This document shows, in pieces, positions 9,211 through 18,325 of a stretch of DNA of 64,000 nt. The notes beneath the pieces were generated by a model, which did no database searches, was not told the origin of the DNA, and was given only the letters and a program-made list of their open reading frames with translations. The position numbers and the translations under genes were made by a program. Source of the stretch: Roseococcus sp. (GTDB lineage: Bacteria; Pseudomonadota; Alphaproteobacteria; Acetobacterales; Acetobacteraceae). The stretch is taken from the NCBI GenBank assembly GCA_026414745.1, contig JAOAIK010000019.1, forward strand, positions 31,710 to 95,709, written 5' to 3'. The first letter of the stretch is position 1, and each line of letters starts with the position of its first letter.

Positions 9211-10682
9211 GCCATGATCCCCGGCTGGGCGGTGAAGCCGGCCGCCCGTTCGAGCGCGCCGCCCACCGCGAACACAGTCTCCTCGTCGAAGGCGCGGCCG
9301 ATCACCTGCAGCCCGAGCGGCAGCCCCTGGGAGTCGAGCCCCGCCGGGACGGCGAGACCCGGCAGCCCCGCGAGATTGGCCGTCACGGTGAACACGTCGT
9401 TCAGGTACATGGTCACCGGATCGTCCTGGCGCTCGTCCATGGCGAAGGCGGCGGTGGGCGTGGCGGGCGTGACGATGGCGTCGCAGCGGCTCCAGGCCTG
9501 CTCGAAGTCGCGCCGGATCAGCGCGCGCACCTTCTGCGCCTTGAGGTAGTAGGCGTCGTAATAGCCTGCGCTCAGCACATAGGTGCCGATCATGATGCGC
9601 CGGCGCACCTCCGCGCCGAAGCCGCGCGCGCGGGTGCGCTCGTAGAGGTCCTTGAGGTCCGCGCCGCTCTCGCGCAGCCCGAAGCGCACGCCGTCATAGC
9701 GCGCGAGGTTGGAGGAGGCCTCGGCCGGGGCGACGACATAGTAGGTGGGCAGCGCATACTTCGTGTGCGGCAGGCTGATCGGCACGGTCTCGGCCCCCGC
9801 CTCGCGCAGCCAGGCGAGGCCCTGCTCCCACAGCGCCTCGATCTCGGGCGCCATGCCGGGCAGGCGGTATTCCTCGGGCACGCCGATGCGCAGCCCCTTC
9901 ACGCCGCGGCCCACGGCCGCGCGGAAATCGGGCACGGGCAGGCGCGCGGAGGTGCTGTCCTTCGGGTCGTGCCCCGCCATGGAGCGGAGCAGGATCGCGC
10001 AGTCCTCCACCGTCCGCGCCACCGGCCCCGCCTGATCGAGCGAGGAGGCGAAGGCGACGATCCCGAAGCGCGAGCAGCGGCCATAGGTGGGCTTGATGCC
10101 GGCGATCCCGCAGAAGGCCGCGGGCTGGCGGATGGAGCCGCCGGTGTCCGTCGCCGTCGCCCCCATGGCGAGGCGCGCCGCCACCGCCGCCGCCGATCCG
10201 CCCGAGCTTCCGCCCGGCACCAGCCGCCTCGCGGGATCATTGGCGCGCGACCAGGGGTTCTCCACCGGCCCGTAGGCGCTGGTGAGGTTGGAGGAGCCCA
10301 TCGCGAACTCGTCCATGTTCAGCTTGCCCAGGAACACCGCCCCGTCCCGCTTGAGCTGGGCCGTGACGGTGCTCTCGTAGGGCGGCACGAAGGGGCCGAG
10401 GATGCGCGAGGCCGCGGTGGTCCTCACCCCTTCGGTGCAGAACAGGTCCTTGATGCCGAGCGGAATGCCCTCGAGCGGCCCCGCCTCGCCCCGCGCGCGC
10501 CGCGCGTCGGAGGCGCGCGCCGCCTCGCGCGCCGCCTCGGCAGTGACGGTGATGTAGGCGTTGAGCCGCGGATTGAGCCGCTCGATCGCGGCGAGGAAGG
10601 CGTCGGCGAGTTCGAGGGCGCTGATCTCCCGCCTCTCCAGCGCGGCGAGACCCTGCGCGAGGGTGAGGTCGGTCGGGCGCAT
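9207..10682 (-). CDS. gatA: Aspartyl/glutamyl-tRNA amidotransferase subunit A
   Basis: GatA is the amidase that frees ammonia from glutamine or asparagine for the tRNA amidation by GatCAB. The 491-residue protein carries the amidase signature: catalytic Lys78 in GIKDLF, the Ser/Gly-rich stretch [10 protein letters not shown] and the nucleophile region [12 protein letters not shown] take ATG 10682, which overlaps the gatC stop by one base (TGATG); a GTG one codon further upstream is also in frame. The arrangement is the usual alphaproteobacterial gatC-gatA-gatB order, and the protein is full length. Confidence 0.98.
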   Translation of the reverse strand: MRPTDLTLAQGLAALERREISALELADAFLAAIERLNPRLNAYITVTAEAAREAARASDARRARGEAGPLEGIPLGIKDLFCTEGVRTTAASRILGPFVPPYESTVTAQLKRDGAVFLGKLNMDEFAMGSSNLTSAYGPVENPWSRANDPARRLVPGGSSGGSAAAVAARLAMGATATDTGGSIRQPAAFCGIAGIKPTYGRCSRFGIVAFASSLDQAGPVARTVEDCAILLRSMAGHDPKDSTSARLPVPDFRAAVGRGVKGLRIGVPEEYRLPGMAPEIEALWEQGLAWLREAGAETVPISLPHTKYALPTYYVVAPAEASSNLARYDGVRFGLRESGADLKDLYERTRARGFGAEVRRRIMIGTYVLSAGYYDAYYLKAQKVRALIRRDFEQAWSRCDAIVTPATPTAAFAMDERQDDPVTMYLNDVFTVTANLAGLPGLAVPAGLDSQGLPLGLQVIGRAFDEETVFAVGGALERAAGFTAQPGIMA

Positions 10683-10975
10683 CACTCGACCACCTTGGGC
10701 ACGGCGAAATAGTCGCCCTCGCGGTCGGGCGCGTTGGCCAGCACCTTCCCGGCGATGCCGCCATCGGTCACCGCATCGGCGCGCCAGGGCAGCCGCGCCT
10801 CGCCGGGCGCGCCGCCCGCCATGGGTTCCACGCCCTCCGTGTCCACCTCCTGCAACTGCTCGATCCAGCCGAGAATCCCGTTGAGCTCGCCCCGCAGGGT
10901 CTCAACCTCGGACTCCTCCAGGCGCAGCCGGGCGAGATTGGCGACGCGACGCACCGTCGCGGCATCGAGCGACAT
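10682..10975 (-). CDS. gatC: Aspartyl/glutamyl-tRNA amidotransferase subunit C
   Basis: GatC is the small subunit that wraps around the GatA/GatB interface and stabilises the complex. The 97 residues from MSLD fit the family: VANLARLRL early, then the [16 protein letters not shown] segment and the C-terminal [13 protein letters not shown] that is nearly invariant in GatC. I prefer ATG 10975, with GGAAG about seven bases upstream, over the GTG at 10984. First gene of gatCAB, divergent from ruvX across about 45 bases that must hold both promoters. Confidence 0.96.
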   Translation of the reverse strand: MSLDAATVRRVANLARLRLEESEVETLRGELNGILGWIEQLQEVDTEGVEPMAGGAPGEARLPWRADAVTDGGIAGKVLANAPDREGDYFAVPKVVE

Positions 10976-11020
10976 GACTTCCACTTCCGTTCGAGAGGGG
11001 CGGGCCGCATAAGGCCCGGC

Positions 11021-11497
11021 ATGGCTCTCTCCACCATGGCGGCCCTGCGCGCAAGCCTGCCGCGCGGGGCGCGGCTGATCGGCCTCGACCTCGGCCGGCG
11101 CGTCATCGGCCTCGCGCTCTCGGACGCGACGCTCCTGCTCGCCTCGCCCTATGCGGCGCTGAAGCGGGGCCGGCTGCGCGACAACGCCGCCGAGATCGCC
11201 GCCATCGCCCGCAAGGAGGGGGCGGGCGGCCTCGTCGTCGGGCTGCCGCTCTCCCTCGACGGCAGCCTCGGCCCCGCCGCCCAGGCGGCGCGGGACTGGG
11301 CGCTCGCGCTCTCCGAGGCGACCGGCCTGCCCTGCGCGCTGTGGGACGAGCGGCTCTCCTCGGCCGCGGTGAACCGGGCGATGATCACCGAGGCCGATCT
11401 CAGCCGGCGCAAGCGCGCCGCGGCGGTGGACGCGGCCGCCGCCGCCTGGATGCTGCAGGCGGCGCTGGACGCGACGCGGGCGGGGGCGGGAAACTGA
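11021..11497 (+). CDS. ruvX: Putative pre-16S rRNA nuclease / Holliday junction resolvase-like YqgF
   Basis: YqgF/RuvX is an RNase H-fold nuclease needed for 5' maturation of 16S rRNA in other bacteria. The 158 residues show the family blocks in order: [15 protein letters not shown] with the first acidic residue, [11 protein letters not shown], and LWDERLSS with the later catalytic Glu, followed by a C-terminal helix ending [10 protein letters not shown]. The start at 11021 has an AAGG about eight bases upstream; an ATG at 11036 is an alternative. It diverges from gatC and is followed by a 272-base gap with several hairpins. Confidence 0.9.
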   Translation: MALSTMAALRASLPRGARLIGLDLGRRVIGLALSDATLLLASPYAALKRGRLRDNAAEIAAIARKEGAGGLVVGLPLSLDGSLGPAAQAARDWALALSEATGLPCALWDERLSSAAVNRAMITEADLSRRKRAAAVDAAAAAWMLQAALDATRAGAGN

Positions 11498-11700
11498 GCG
11501 CCCCGGGCGTCCCGGCCTGCGCCGGTGGCGCTCTTCGCCGCCGCCGCGGGGCGCGCTTGGCCGGAACCCATGCGGGCCAGGCTCTCATACCAAGCGCACG
11601 AAGTCCCAACCCTGCGGCCCGAAGGGCGAGGCCGCGGATGCGGCCCGCGGCCTGTGCCGCGACGCCAAGGCGGCCGGATGGCCGCCGCCCGGCGACGGGA

Positions 11701-11724
11701 CCCATGGCGGCGTGCCGCCATGGG
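11701..11724. terminator. Stem-loop, 10-bp perfect arms, 4-nt loop (CGTG)
   Basis: CCCATGGCGG pairs with CCGCCATGGG across CGTG. It lies about 200 bases after ruvX and 46 bases beyond the stop of the convergent HlyD gene. No T-run follows on either strand, so it could be a Rho-assisted end, a 3'-stabilising hairpin or a repeat element rather than an intrinsic terminator. Confidence 0.45.
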
Positions 11725-11739
11725 CGCCCGCCTGAGGGA

Positions 11740-11760
11740 CACGAAGGTGACACCTTCGTG
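11740..11760. terminator. Stem-loop, 10-bp perfect arms, 1-nt centre
   Basis: CACGAAGGTG and CACCTTCGTG flank a single A, ten bases beyond the HlyD-gene stop on the minus strand. As DNA it is a 21-bp near-perfect palindrome; as RNA it would need a few unpaired centre bases. It is a good candidate for the transcription end of the secretion operon, but it lacks a T-run. Confidence 0.45.
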
Positions 11761-11769
11761 CGTGTGGTC

Positions 11770-13086
11770 TCAGTTCTCCGTGAAGGCGCGGCGCATGCTC
11801 TCGCGCAGCGGCTGGGTGAGGTAGCGCCAGAGGCTGCGCTGGCCGGTGACGATATGCGCCTCCACCGGCATGCCGGGGGCGAGGAAGACGCCGGGCAGCC
11901 GCTCGATCTGCCCCGGCGCGAGGGCGATGAAGGCGCGGTAGTAGGTCATGCGCGTCTGCGGGTCCTGCGTCGCGTCGGCCGCGACGAAGGTCACGCGCCC
12001 CTCGAGTGCCGGCACCACGCCCTGGCGGAAGGCGGTCAGGCGCACATCGGCGCGCAGCCCGACATGCACCATGTCGATGTCGAGGGGCTGGATCTGCACC
12101 TCCGCCACCAGCGCGTCCTGGTCGGGCACGAGATCCATCAGCGGATCCCCGGGCCGCACCACGCCGCCCACGGTGAACAGGCGCAGGTTGACGATGGTGC
12201 CCGATTCGGGGGCCAGGATCTCGCGGCGCTGGGCGACATCCTCGGCGGCGCGCAGGCGCTCCTCCACCTCGGCGAGCCGCCCGGCCACCTCGCGCGACTC
12301 GGACGCCACCTCCTGCATGCGGGCGTTGCGCGCGCTGCGCGCGAGGCTCTGCGCCTCCGCCACCTGCGCCTCGGCGCGGGCGATCTGGGCGATCAGCTCC
12401 TCGATGCTGCCCTCGGCGCCGGCGCGGGCGCGCTGCACGGCGAGCAGCTCGGGCAGGCGCGAGAGGCCCTGGCTGACCAGCCCGCGCCGCATCGCCTCCT
12501 CCTGGATCACCAGCTCGAGCTGGCGGCGGGCGGCGCGCAGCTGCCCCTGGGCGGCCTCGATGGAGGCGCGGCCCTGCTGCTCGCGCGCCTCGGCGATGGC
12601 GAGCTGGCTTTCCAGCGCCGCGCGGCGGGCGGCGAACAGCGCGGCCTGCCCGGCCATCGCCTCGCGCGCGCGCGGGTCCTCGCTGGCGCGCAGCCAGTCG
12701 GGGAAGGCGATGGCCGGAGCGTCCGCGGCCTCGGCGGCGAGGCGGGCGGCCTGGGCGGCCAGCGCGGCGCGGGTCGCGCGCAGCGCCTCGCGCGTGCTCT
12801 CGGCCTGGATGGTGTCGAGGCGCATCACCACCTGCCCGGCCTGCACCCGGTCGCCGTCGCGCACCAGGATCTCGCGGATCACGCCCCCTTCCAGGTGCTG
12901 CAGCGTGCGGCGCGTGCCCTCGACGCGGATCTGGCCGGGCGCGAGGGTGGCCTCGGCCAGCGGCGCAAGGGTGGCCCAGGCCATGAAGCCGCCGAACAGC
13001 CCGATGCAGACGAGGAGGCCGAAGCCGACCACCCGCCGCGTGGGCGGGTGTTCGCTGTCGAAAGGGGCGGTGGTGCTGGCGCTCAT
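11770..13086 (-). CDS. Type I secretion membrane fusion protein (HlyD/PrtE family)
   Basis: The protein links the inner membrane ABC exporter to an outer membrane TolC-like channel and spans the periplasm. Its 438 residues start with a short cytoplasmic tail, one membrane helix at about 20-42, a first lipoyl half-motif (LQHLEGGVIREILVRDGDRV), a long Ala/Glu/Arg-rich coiled coil at about 90-270, the second lipoyl half (ILAPESGTIVNL) and the HlyD C-terminal beta domain. The ATG overlaps the stop of the ABC gene (ATGA), so the two are coupled. No TolC homologue and no RTX-type substrate lie nearby, so its cargo is unknown. Confidence 0.92.
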   Translation of the reverse strand: MSASTTAPFDSEHPPTRRVVGFGLLVCIGLFGGFMAWATLAPLAEATLAPGQIRVEGTRRTLQHLEGGVIREILVRDGDRVQAGQVVMRLDTIQAESTREALRATRAALAAQAARLAAEAADAPAIAFPDWLRASEDPRAREAMAGQAALFAARRAALESQLAIAEAREQQGRASIEAAQGQLRAARRQLELVIQEEAMRRGLVSQGLSRLPELLAVQRARAGAEGSIEELIAQIARAEAQVAEAQSLARSARNARMQEVASESREVAGRLAEVEERLRAAEDVAQRREILAPESGTIVNLRLFTVGGVVRPGDPLMDLVPDQDALVAEVQIQPLDIDMVHVGLRADVRLTAFRQGVVPALEGRVTFVAADATQDPQTRMTYYRAFIALAPGQIERLPGVFLAPGMPVEAHIVTGQRSLWRYLTQPLRESMRRAFTEN

Positions 13087-14879
13087 GCCCCGCCTCCCGC
13101 TCCGCCCGTGCCGCCGGTCGCGGCGGGCGGGGGCGCGCCGGGCGGCGGGCGCAGCGCCGCCACGCCGGGGGGCAGCGGCATGCCCGGGCGCGGCCCGCCC
13201 ATGAGGCGCGCCAGCACCTCGTCGCGCGGGCCGAAGGCCTCCACCACGCCCTCGCGCAGCACCATCACCTTGTCCACCGCCTTGAGCAGCGCCGGGCGGT
13301 GCGAGACGACGACGAAGCTCGTCCCCGCCGCCTTGAGCGCGACCAGCGCCTCGGTCAGCCGCGCCTCGGTCTCGCCGTCGAGGTTGGAGTTGGGCTCATC
13401 GAGCAGCAGCAGCCGCGGCCCGCCGTAGAGGGCGCGGGCCAGCCCGATCATCTGCCGCTGCCCGCCCGAGAGGTGCTGCCCGCCCTCGCCGATCTCGGTG
13501 TCGTAGCCCTGGGGCAGGCGCAGGATCATCTCGTGGCAGGCGGCGCGGCGGGCGGCGGCGAAGGCGGCCTCCGGGTCGGGCGGGCCGAGCCGGGCGATGT
13601 TCTCGAGCACCGTGCCCGAGAACAGCTCCACCTCCTGCGGCAGATAGCCGACATGGCGCCCGAAATCCTCGCGCGGCCAGAGGAACACATCCGCCCCGTC
13701 CAGGCGCACCGTGCCCTGTTGCGGCGGCAGGCTGCCGGCGAGCAGCCGCAGAAGGGTGGATTTCCCGGCGGCCGAGGGCCCGACCAGCGCCAGCCCCTCG
13801 CCGGGCGCGAGCGCGAGGCTCACCCCCTTGATCAGCGGCGTCCCCTGGCCGGCGAAGCCGAACACCACGCGCTCGGCGGTCAGGCGGCCCTCCGTGACGG
13901 GGGGGGCGGTGCCGGTGGGGCGCAGCGGCGGGCGGGCGAGGAAGGCGCGCAGCCGCCCCCGGGCCTGGCGGGCCAGCACGAGCTGCCGCCAGCCGCCGAT
14001 GAGCTGTTCCACCGGCGCCAGGGCGCGGGCCATGATGATGGAGGCGGCGATGGAGGCCCCGGGCGTCGCCTCCTGGCGCAGCACCAGCCAGGCGCCGAGG
14101 CCGAGCACGGCCACCTGCACCGCGAAGCGCACGAACTTGGTGGCGGCGAGGATGATGGCCGAGCGGTCGCCCGCCTTCAGCAGGGCGGGCTGCGCCTCCG
14201 CCAGGCGGCGCTGCCAGCGCTCGCGCACCGCCCGTCCCATGCCCAGGGCGTCGATCGCCAGCGCGTTGCGCGCCATCGCCTCGGCGCTGCGCTGCGCCGC
14301 CGTCACGGTGGGCGCGGCCTCGCGCAGCAGCCGCGCCGTCAGCGCCTCCGACAGCACGGTCAGCCCGAACAGGGCCAGCGCCCCGCCCAGCGCCACCCAG
14401 CCCAGCAGCGGATGGATCAGGAAGATCACCGCGAAATAGACCGGCGCCCAGGGAATGTCGTTGAGCACCAGCGAGGCGGGCGAGGCGAGGAAGCCGCGCA
14501 GCGTCTGCAGGTCGCGCAGCGCCTCCATGCCGGCCGGCTGGCCGCGCAGCTGCGCCTCCAGCGCGCGGTCGAAGACGGCCGGCGCGGCGCGCCACTCCAC
14601 CCAGGCGGCGAGGCGCTGCATGACGATGCTGCGCGTCGCCTCCAGCACCGCCATGACCAGCAGGCCGAAGACGGTGATGACGGTGAGGTGGATCAGCGTG
14701 TCCGTGTTGCGCGCGGCCAGCACCCGGTCGAAGAGCTGGAGCATGTAGAGCGGCACGGTGAGCTGCAGCGCGTTCACCACGCCCGAGAAGGCGAAGACCG
14801 CGGCGAACTGCGCCCGCAGGGAGGAGAGCGCGCGCTCCAGCGGATCCTTGCGCGCGGGCCGGCCGGCCGTCTCAGACAT
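13083..14879 (-). CDS. Type I secretion ABC transporter, permease-ATPase fusion (PrtD family)
   Basis: This inner membrane exporter uses ATP to push an unfolded protein or peptide through the HlyD/TolC conduit. The 598 residues hold a six-helix membrane domain (about 25-310) and an ATPase domain with Walker A GPSAAGKST, signature LSGGQRQ and Walker B LLLLDEP. There is no N-terminal C39 peptidase domain, which fits PrtD-type rather than bacteriocin-processing exporters. The last 40 or so residues are Gly/Pro/Ala rich and probably disordered. It is the first gene of a two-gene operon and diverges from pyrB over 147 bases. Confidence 0.93.
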   Translation of the reverse strand: MSETAGRPARKDPLERALSSLRAQFAAVFAFSGVVNALQLTVPLYMLQLFDRVLAARNTDTLIHLTVITVFGLLVMAVLEATRSIVMQRLAAWVEWRAAPAVFDRALEAQLRGQPAGMEALRDLQTLRGFLASPASLVLNDIPWAPVYFAVIFLIHPLLGWVALGGALALFGLTVLSEALTARLLREAAPTVTAAQRSAEAMARNALAIDALGMGRAVRERWQRRLAEAQPALLKAGDRSAIILAATKFVRFAVQVAVLGLGAWLVLRQEATPGASIAASIIMARALAPVEQLIGGWRQLVLARQARGRLRAFLARPPLRPTGTAPPVTEGRLTAERVVFGFAGQGTPLIKGVSLALAPGEGLALVGPSAAGKSTLLRLLAGSLPPQQGTVRLDGADVFLWPREDFGRHVGYLPQEVELFSGTVLENIARLGPPDPEAAFAAARRAACHEMILRLPQGYDTEIGEGGQHLSGGQRQMIGLARALYGGPRLLLLDEPNSNLDGETEARLTEALVALKAAGTSFVVVSHRPALLKAVDKVMVLREGVVEAFGPRDEVLARLMGGPRPGMPLPPGVAALRPPPGAPPPAATGGTGGAGGGA

Positions 14880-15026
14880 GCTGTGTCATCCTGGCGCCTG
14901 CCCGGGGGCGCGCCGCGCGCCGCCGGGGTCTCGCGAGGTAACACGCGGCGCGGGGGCTTCCAACGCCCATCCTGCGCCGCCGCCCCATGATTTCCGCCCG
15001 GACGATCCGGGGCTAGAAGGGGGGCG

Positions 15027-15980
15027 ATGAGCGGCTTCTCCCATCCCGTCCTGCCCGGTCGCCACCTCCTCGCCATCGAGGGGCTGGAGCCGCCGCACAT
15101 CTCGGCCCTGCTCGACCTCGCGGAGTCCTACGCTCTGCTGAACCGGCAGGGAAAGACGCAGCGGGACCTCCTCAAGGGGCGGACGCTCATCAACCTCTTC
15201 TTCGAGGACAGCACCCGCACCCGCACCAGCTTCGAACTCGCCGGCAAGCGGCTCGGCGCCGACATCGTGAACATGAGCGTGAGCACGAGCAGCGTGAACA
15301 AAGGCGAAACGCTGCTCGACACCGCCGCCACGCTGAACGCCATGAACACCGACCTTCTCGTGGTCCGCCATTCGCAGTCCGGCGCGCCGGCGCTGCTCGC
15401 GCAGAAGGTGGATGCGGCGGTGATCAATGCCGGGGACGGCACCCATGAGCACCCCACCCAGGCGCTGCTCGACGCGCTGACCATCCGCCGCCGCAAGGGG
15501 CGGCTCGAGGGCCTCCTTGTCGCCATCTGCGGCGATGTGCTGCACAGCCGGGTGGCGCGCAGCAACATCCACCTGCTCTCGACCATGGGGGCGCGGGTGC
15601 GGCTCGTCGGCCCGCCCACCCTCATCCCGGCCGAGGCGAGCCGGCTCGGCGTCGAGGTGCACCACGACATGCGCGCCGGCCTCGAGGGCGCGGATGTGGT
15701 GATGATGCTGCGCCTGCAGCGCGAGCGCATGGCCGCCGGCCTCGTGCCCTCGGCGCGGGAGTTCTTCCGCTTCTACGGCCTCGACGCGGCGAAGCTGCGC
15801 CACGCCCGCCCCGACGCCATCGTGATGCACCCGGGCCCGATGAACCGAGGCGTGGAGATCGACAGCGCCATCGCCGACGACCCCGAGCGCAGCGTGATCG
15901 GCGAGCAGGTGGAGATGGGAGTGGCGGTGCGCATGGCCGTCCTCGACGTGCTGGCGCGCGAACTCAGGCGCAATGCCTGA
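15027..15980 (+). CDS. pyrB: Aspartate carbamoyltransferase catalytic subunit
   Basis: PyrB joins carbamoyl phosphate to aspartate, the committed step of pyrimidine synthesis. The 317 residues show the carbamoyl phosphate loop [30 protein letters not shown] and the [11 protein letters not shown] segment near the end, all expected in catalytic subunits. The start ATG follows AGAAGGGGG. No regulatory pyrI is nearby; instead a pyrC-like gene lacking metal ligands follows after a GNAT gene, as in bacteria where PyrB assembles with a non-catalytic dihydroorotase. Confidence 0.98.
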   Translation: MSGFSHPVLPGRHLLAIEGLEPPHISALLDLAESYALLNRQGKTQRDLLKGRTLINLFFEDSTRTRTSFELAGKRLGADIVNMSVSTSSVNKGETLLDTAATLNAMNTDLLVVRHSQSGAPALLAQKVDAAVINAGDGTHEHPTQALLDALTIRRRKGRLEGLLVAICGDVLHSRVARSNIHLLSTMGARVRLVGPPTLIPAEASRLGVEVHHDMRAGLEGADVVMMLRLQRERMAAGLVPSAREFFRFYGLDAAKLRHARPDAIVMHPGPMNRGVEIDSAIADDPERSVIGEQVEMGVAVRMAVLDVLARELRRNA

Positions 15981-15992
15981 GGGGGCGTGCTG

Positions 15993-16427
15993 ATGCCGCG
16001 CCTCGCCCGCCCCGAGGAGGCCCACGCCGTGCGCGCCCTGGTGCGCGCCGCCTATGCGCCCTGGATCCCGGTGATCGGTCGCGAGCCGGGGCCGATGGGC
16101 GACGACTACGCCGCGCGCATCGCCGCCGGCGAGGTCTGGTGGAACGAGGGGGGCGAGGCGCTCTGCGTGCTGATCGAACAGCCCGGCGCGCTGCTGCTCG
16201 ACAATGTGGCGGTGGCCCCCGCCGCCCAGGGCCGTGGCCTCGGCCGGCGGCTCGTCGCCTTCGCCCTGGAGGAGGCGCGCCGCCGCGGCCTGCCCGCCGT
16301 CACGCTCTACACCCATGCCCGCATGGAGGCGAACATCGCGCTCTACACCCGCCTCGGCTTCCGCGAGACCCACCGCGCCCGCGAGAAGGGGTTCGACCGC
16401 GTTTACATGCGGCGGGAGGTCGCATGA
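15993..16427 (+). CDS. GNAT family N-acetyltransferase
   Basis: A single-domain acetyl-CoA dependent acetyltransferase of 144 residues, substrate unknown. The acetyl-CoA loop is seen as VAPAAQGRGLGRRLV, followed by a beta-bulge strand (VTLYTHARMEANIALY) and the C-terminal LGFRETHRAREKGFDRVYM. ATG 15993 is favoured over GTG 15987 because the GAGGGGG at 15979-15985 then sits seven bases upstream. It lies between pyrB and the pyrC-like gene and overlaps the latter by ATGA, so it is part of the pyrimidine operon, though nothing ties its chemistry to pyrimidines. Confidence 0.88.
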   Translation: MPRLARPEEAHAVRALVRAAYAPWIPVIGREPGPMGDDYAARIAAGEVWWNEGGEALCVLIEQPGALLLDNVAVAPAAQGRGLGRRLVAFALEEARRRGLPAVTLYTHARMEANIALYTRLGFRETHRAREKGFDRVYMRREVA

Positions 16428-17692
16428 GGCCGCTGCTCATCACCAATGCCCGCCTGCTCGACCCCGCCTCGGGCCTGGATGCGCCGGGCGCGCTGCTGGT
16501 CGAGAACGGGCGCATCGCCTCGCTCGCCGGCGCGCCGGCCGAGGGCGCGGAGGTTCTCGATGCCGGCGGGGCGCTGCTCTGCCCCGGCCTCGTGGACATG
16601 CGCGCCGCCCTCGGCGAGCCCGGGGCGGAGCACCGCGAGACCATCGCCTCGGCGGCCGAGGCGGCGGCGGCGGGCGGCATCACCACCCTCTGCGTGCTGC
16701 CCGACACGGATCCCGCCCTCGACGATCCGGCGCTGATCGAGTTCGTGATCCGCCGCGGCGACGCCACGGGCAGCGTGACCCTGCTGCCCTATGCCGCCGC
16801 CACCAAGGGCTGCGCGGGGCAGGAGCTCTCGGAATACGGGCTGCTGCGCGAGGCCGGGGCCATCGCCTTCACCGACGGCCGGCGCGCCATCGCCAGCGCC
16901 CGGCTCATGCGCCTCGCCCTCTCCTATGCGCGCGGCTTCGGCGCCATGGTGGTGCAGCACCCCGAGGAGCCGAGCCTCGCCCAGGGCGGCGCCGCGACGG
17001 AGGGCGAGCTCGCCACGCGCATGGGGCTGCCGGGAATCCCCGCCGCGGCCGAGGCCATCATGGTGGCGCGCGACATCGCGCTCGCGCGCCTCACGGGCGG
17101 GCATGTGCATTTCGCCCATGTCAGCACCGCCGCCGCGCTCGCGCTGATCCGCGCCGCCAAGGCCGAGGGCCTGCGCGTCACCGCCGACACCGCGCCGCCC
17201 TATTTCGACCTGAACGAGACGGCGATCGGCGATTTCCGCAGCTATGCGAAGCTCTCGCCCCCGCTGCGGCGGGAGGAGGACCGCCTCGCCGTGCTCGCGG
17301 CGCTCGGCGACGGCACGCTGGACGCCATCGCCTCCGACCACCAGCCGCGCGACGCGGACGACAAGCGCCTGCCCTTCGCCCAGGCCGAGGCGGGGGGCGC
17401 GGGGCTCGCCACGCTGCTCGGCGTGACGCTCGCGCAGGTGCACAACGGCGCCCTGCCGCTCGCCCAGGCGCTCGGGCTGGTCACCTGCCGGCCCGCGGCG
17501 CTGCTCGGCATCGAGGCGGGGCGGCTCGCGGTCGGCGCGCCCGCCGATCTCTGCCTGATCGCGCTGGAGCGCGCCTGGCAGGTGAAGGCGGGGCAGCTTC
17601 CGGGCAAGGCGCAGAACTCGCCCTTCGACGGCCGGGCGCTGGAGGGGCGGGTGATCGCCACCTTCAAGGGCGGGAGGCGCGTCTTCGGATGA
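16424..17692 (+). CDS. pyrC: Dihydroorotase-like protein, metal HxH motif missing (PyrC'/PyrX type)
   Basis: The 422-residue protein has the full amidohydrolase fold of dihydroorotase, but the N-terminal zinc motif DxHxH is replaced: residues 58-61 read DMRA. The downstream GEPG and the lysine-region strand (ITTLCVLPDTDP) are recognisable, as are later motif positions VVQHPEEP, FAHVST and IASDHQPRD. Enzymes with this loss are known in other proteobacteria as non-catalytic partners needed to assemble PyrB, with an active dihydroorotase encoded elsewhere. I infer the same role. The ATG overlaps the GNAT stop, and its own stop overlaps plsY (ATGA), so the genes are translated as one unit. Confidence 0.9.
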   Translation: MRPLLITNARLLDPASGLDAPGALLVENGRIASLAGAPAEGAEVLDAGGALLCPGLVDMRAALGEPGAEHRETIASAAEAAAAGGITTLCVLPDTDPALDDPALIEFVIRRGDATGSVTLLPYAAATKGCAGQELSEYGLLREAGAIAFTDGRRAIASARLMRLALSYARGFGAMVVQHPEEPSLAQGGAATEGELATRMGLPGIPAAAEAIMVARDIALARLTGGHVHFAHVSTAAALALIRAAKAEGLRVTADTAPPYFDLNETAIGDFRSYAKLSPPLRREEDRLAVLAALGDGTLDAIASDHQPRDADDKRLPFAQAEAGGAGLATLLGVTLAQVHNGALPLAQALGLVTCRPAALLGIEAGRLAVGAPADLCLIALERAWQVKAGQLPGKAQNSPFDGRALEGRVIATFKGGRRVFG

Positions 17693-18288
17693 CGGGCGAG
17701 GCGCTGGCAGGGGGGGCGGCGGCGCTGCTGGCGGCGCTGCTCGGGTCCATCCCCTTCGGCCTCCTGCTGACGCGCGCGGCGGGGCTCGGCGACATCCGCG
17801 CCATCGGCTCGGGCAACATCGGCGCGACCAATGTGCTGCGCACCGGGCGCAAGGGCCTGGCCGCCGCCACCCTGCTGCTCGACTTCGGCAAGGGGGTGCT
17901 GGCCGTCTGGCTCGCGACCGCGCTGCTGGGCGAGGCGGTGGCCCCCATCGCGGCGGTGGCGGCGGTGCTGGGCCACTGCCACCCGCCCTGGCTCGGCGGC
18001 AAGGGCGGCAAGGGGGTGGCCACGGCGCTCGGCGTGCTGCTCGGCCTCGGCTGGGGGGTGTTCGTGGCGGCGGCGGCCGCCTGGCTCGTGGCGGCCGCCG
18101 CCTCGCGGATCTCCTCCATCGGCGCCCTCTCGGCCATGGCGGTGGCGGCGGGCGTGGCGCTGCTGGTGCTGCCGCTCGCGGCCGCCCTCGCGGTGCTCGT
18201 CATCGCCGCCTATGTCGCCTGGCGGCATGAGGGCAACATCCGCCGGCTGATCGCGGGCAGCGAGCCGCGCATCGGGGAGAGGCGATGA
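17689..18288 (+). CDS. plsY: Glycerol-3-phosphate acyltransferase PlsY
   Basis: PlsY moves an acyl group from acyl phosphate to glycerol-3-phosphate, the first step of phospholipid synthesis with PlsX. The 199-residue membrane protein has five or more hydrophobic helices and the three cytoplasmic motifs: GSGNIGATNVLR, GGKGGKGVAT after GHCHPPWL, and the C-terminal HEGNIRRLIAGSE. It overlaps the pyrC-like gene by four bases and is followed closely by dprA. This linkage of pyrimidine, phospholipid and DNA uptake genes is common in Rhodospirillales. Confidence 0.97.
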   Translation: MTGEALAGGAAALLAALLGSIPFGLLLTRAAGLGDIRAIGSGNIGATNVLRTGRKGLAAATLLLDFGKGVLAVWLATALLGEAVAPIAAVAAVLGHCHPPWLGGKGGKGVATALGVLLGLGWGVFVAAAAAWLVAAAASRISSIGALSAMAVAAGVALLVLPLAAALAVLVIAAYVAWRHEGNIRRLIAGSEPRIGERR

Positions 18289-18325
18289 GGAGGAGGCGCA
18301 GGGGGCGGTCCATGGGCCGGGGCGG

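Larger units (their letters stand above)
11498..11769. repeat. Intergenic cluster of perfect inverted repeats between convergent genes
   Basis: The gap between ruvX and the convergent HlyD-type gene holds at least four perfect dyads: 8-bp arms at 11630-11637/11645-11652, 7-bp arms at 11669-11675/11680-11686, 10-bp arms at 11701-11710/11715-11724 and 10-bp arms at 11740-11749/11751-11760. The last two are entered as terminator candidates. No ORF with a plausible start occupies the gap. Whether the unit recurs elsewhere in the genome cannot be seen here. Confidence 0.6.
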
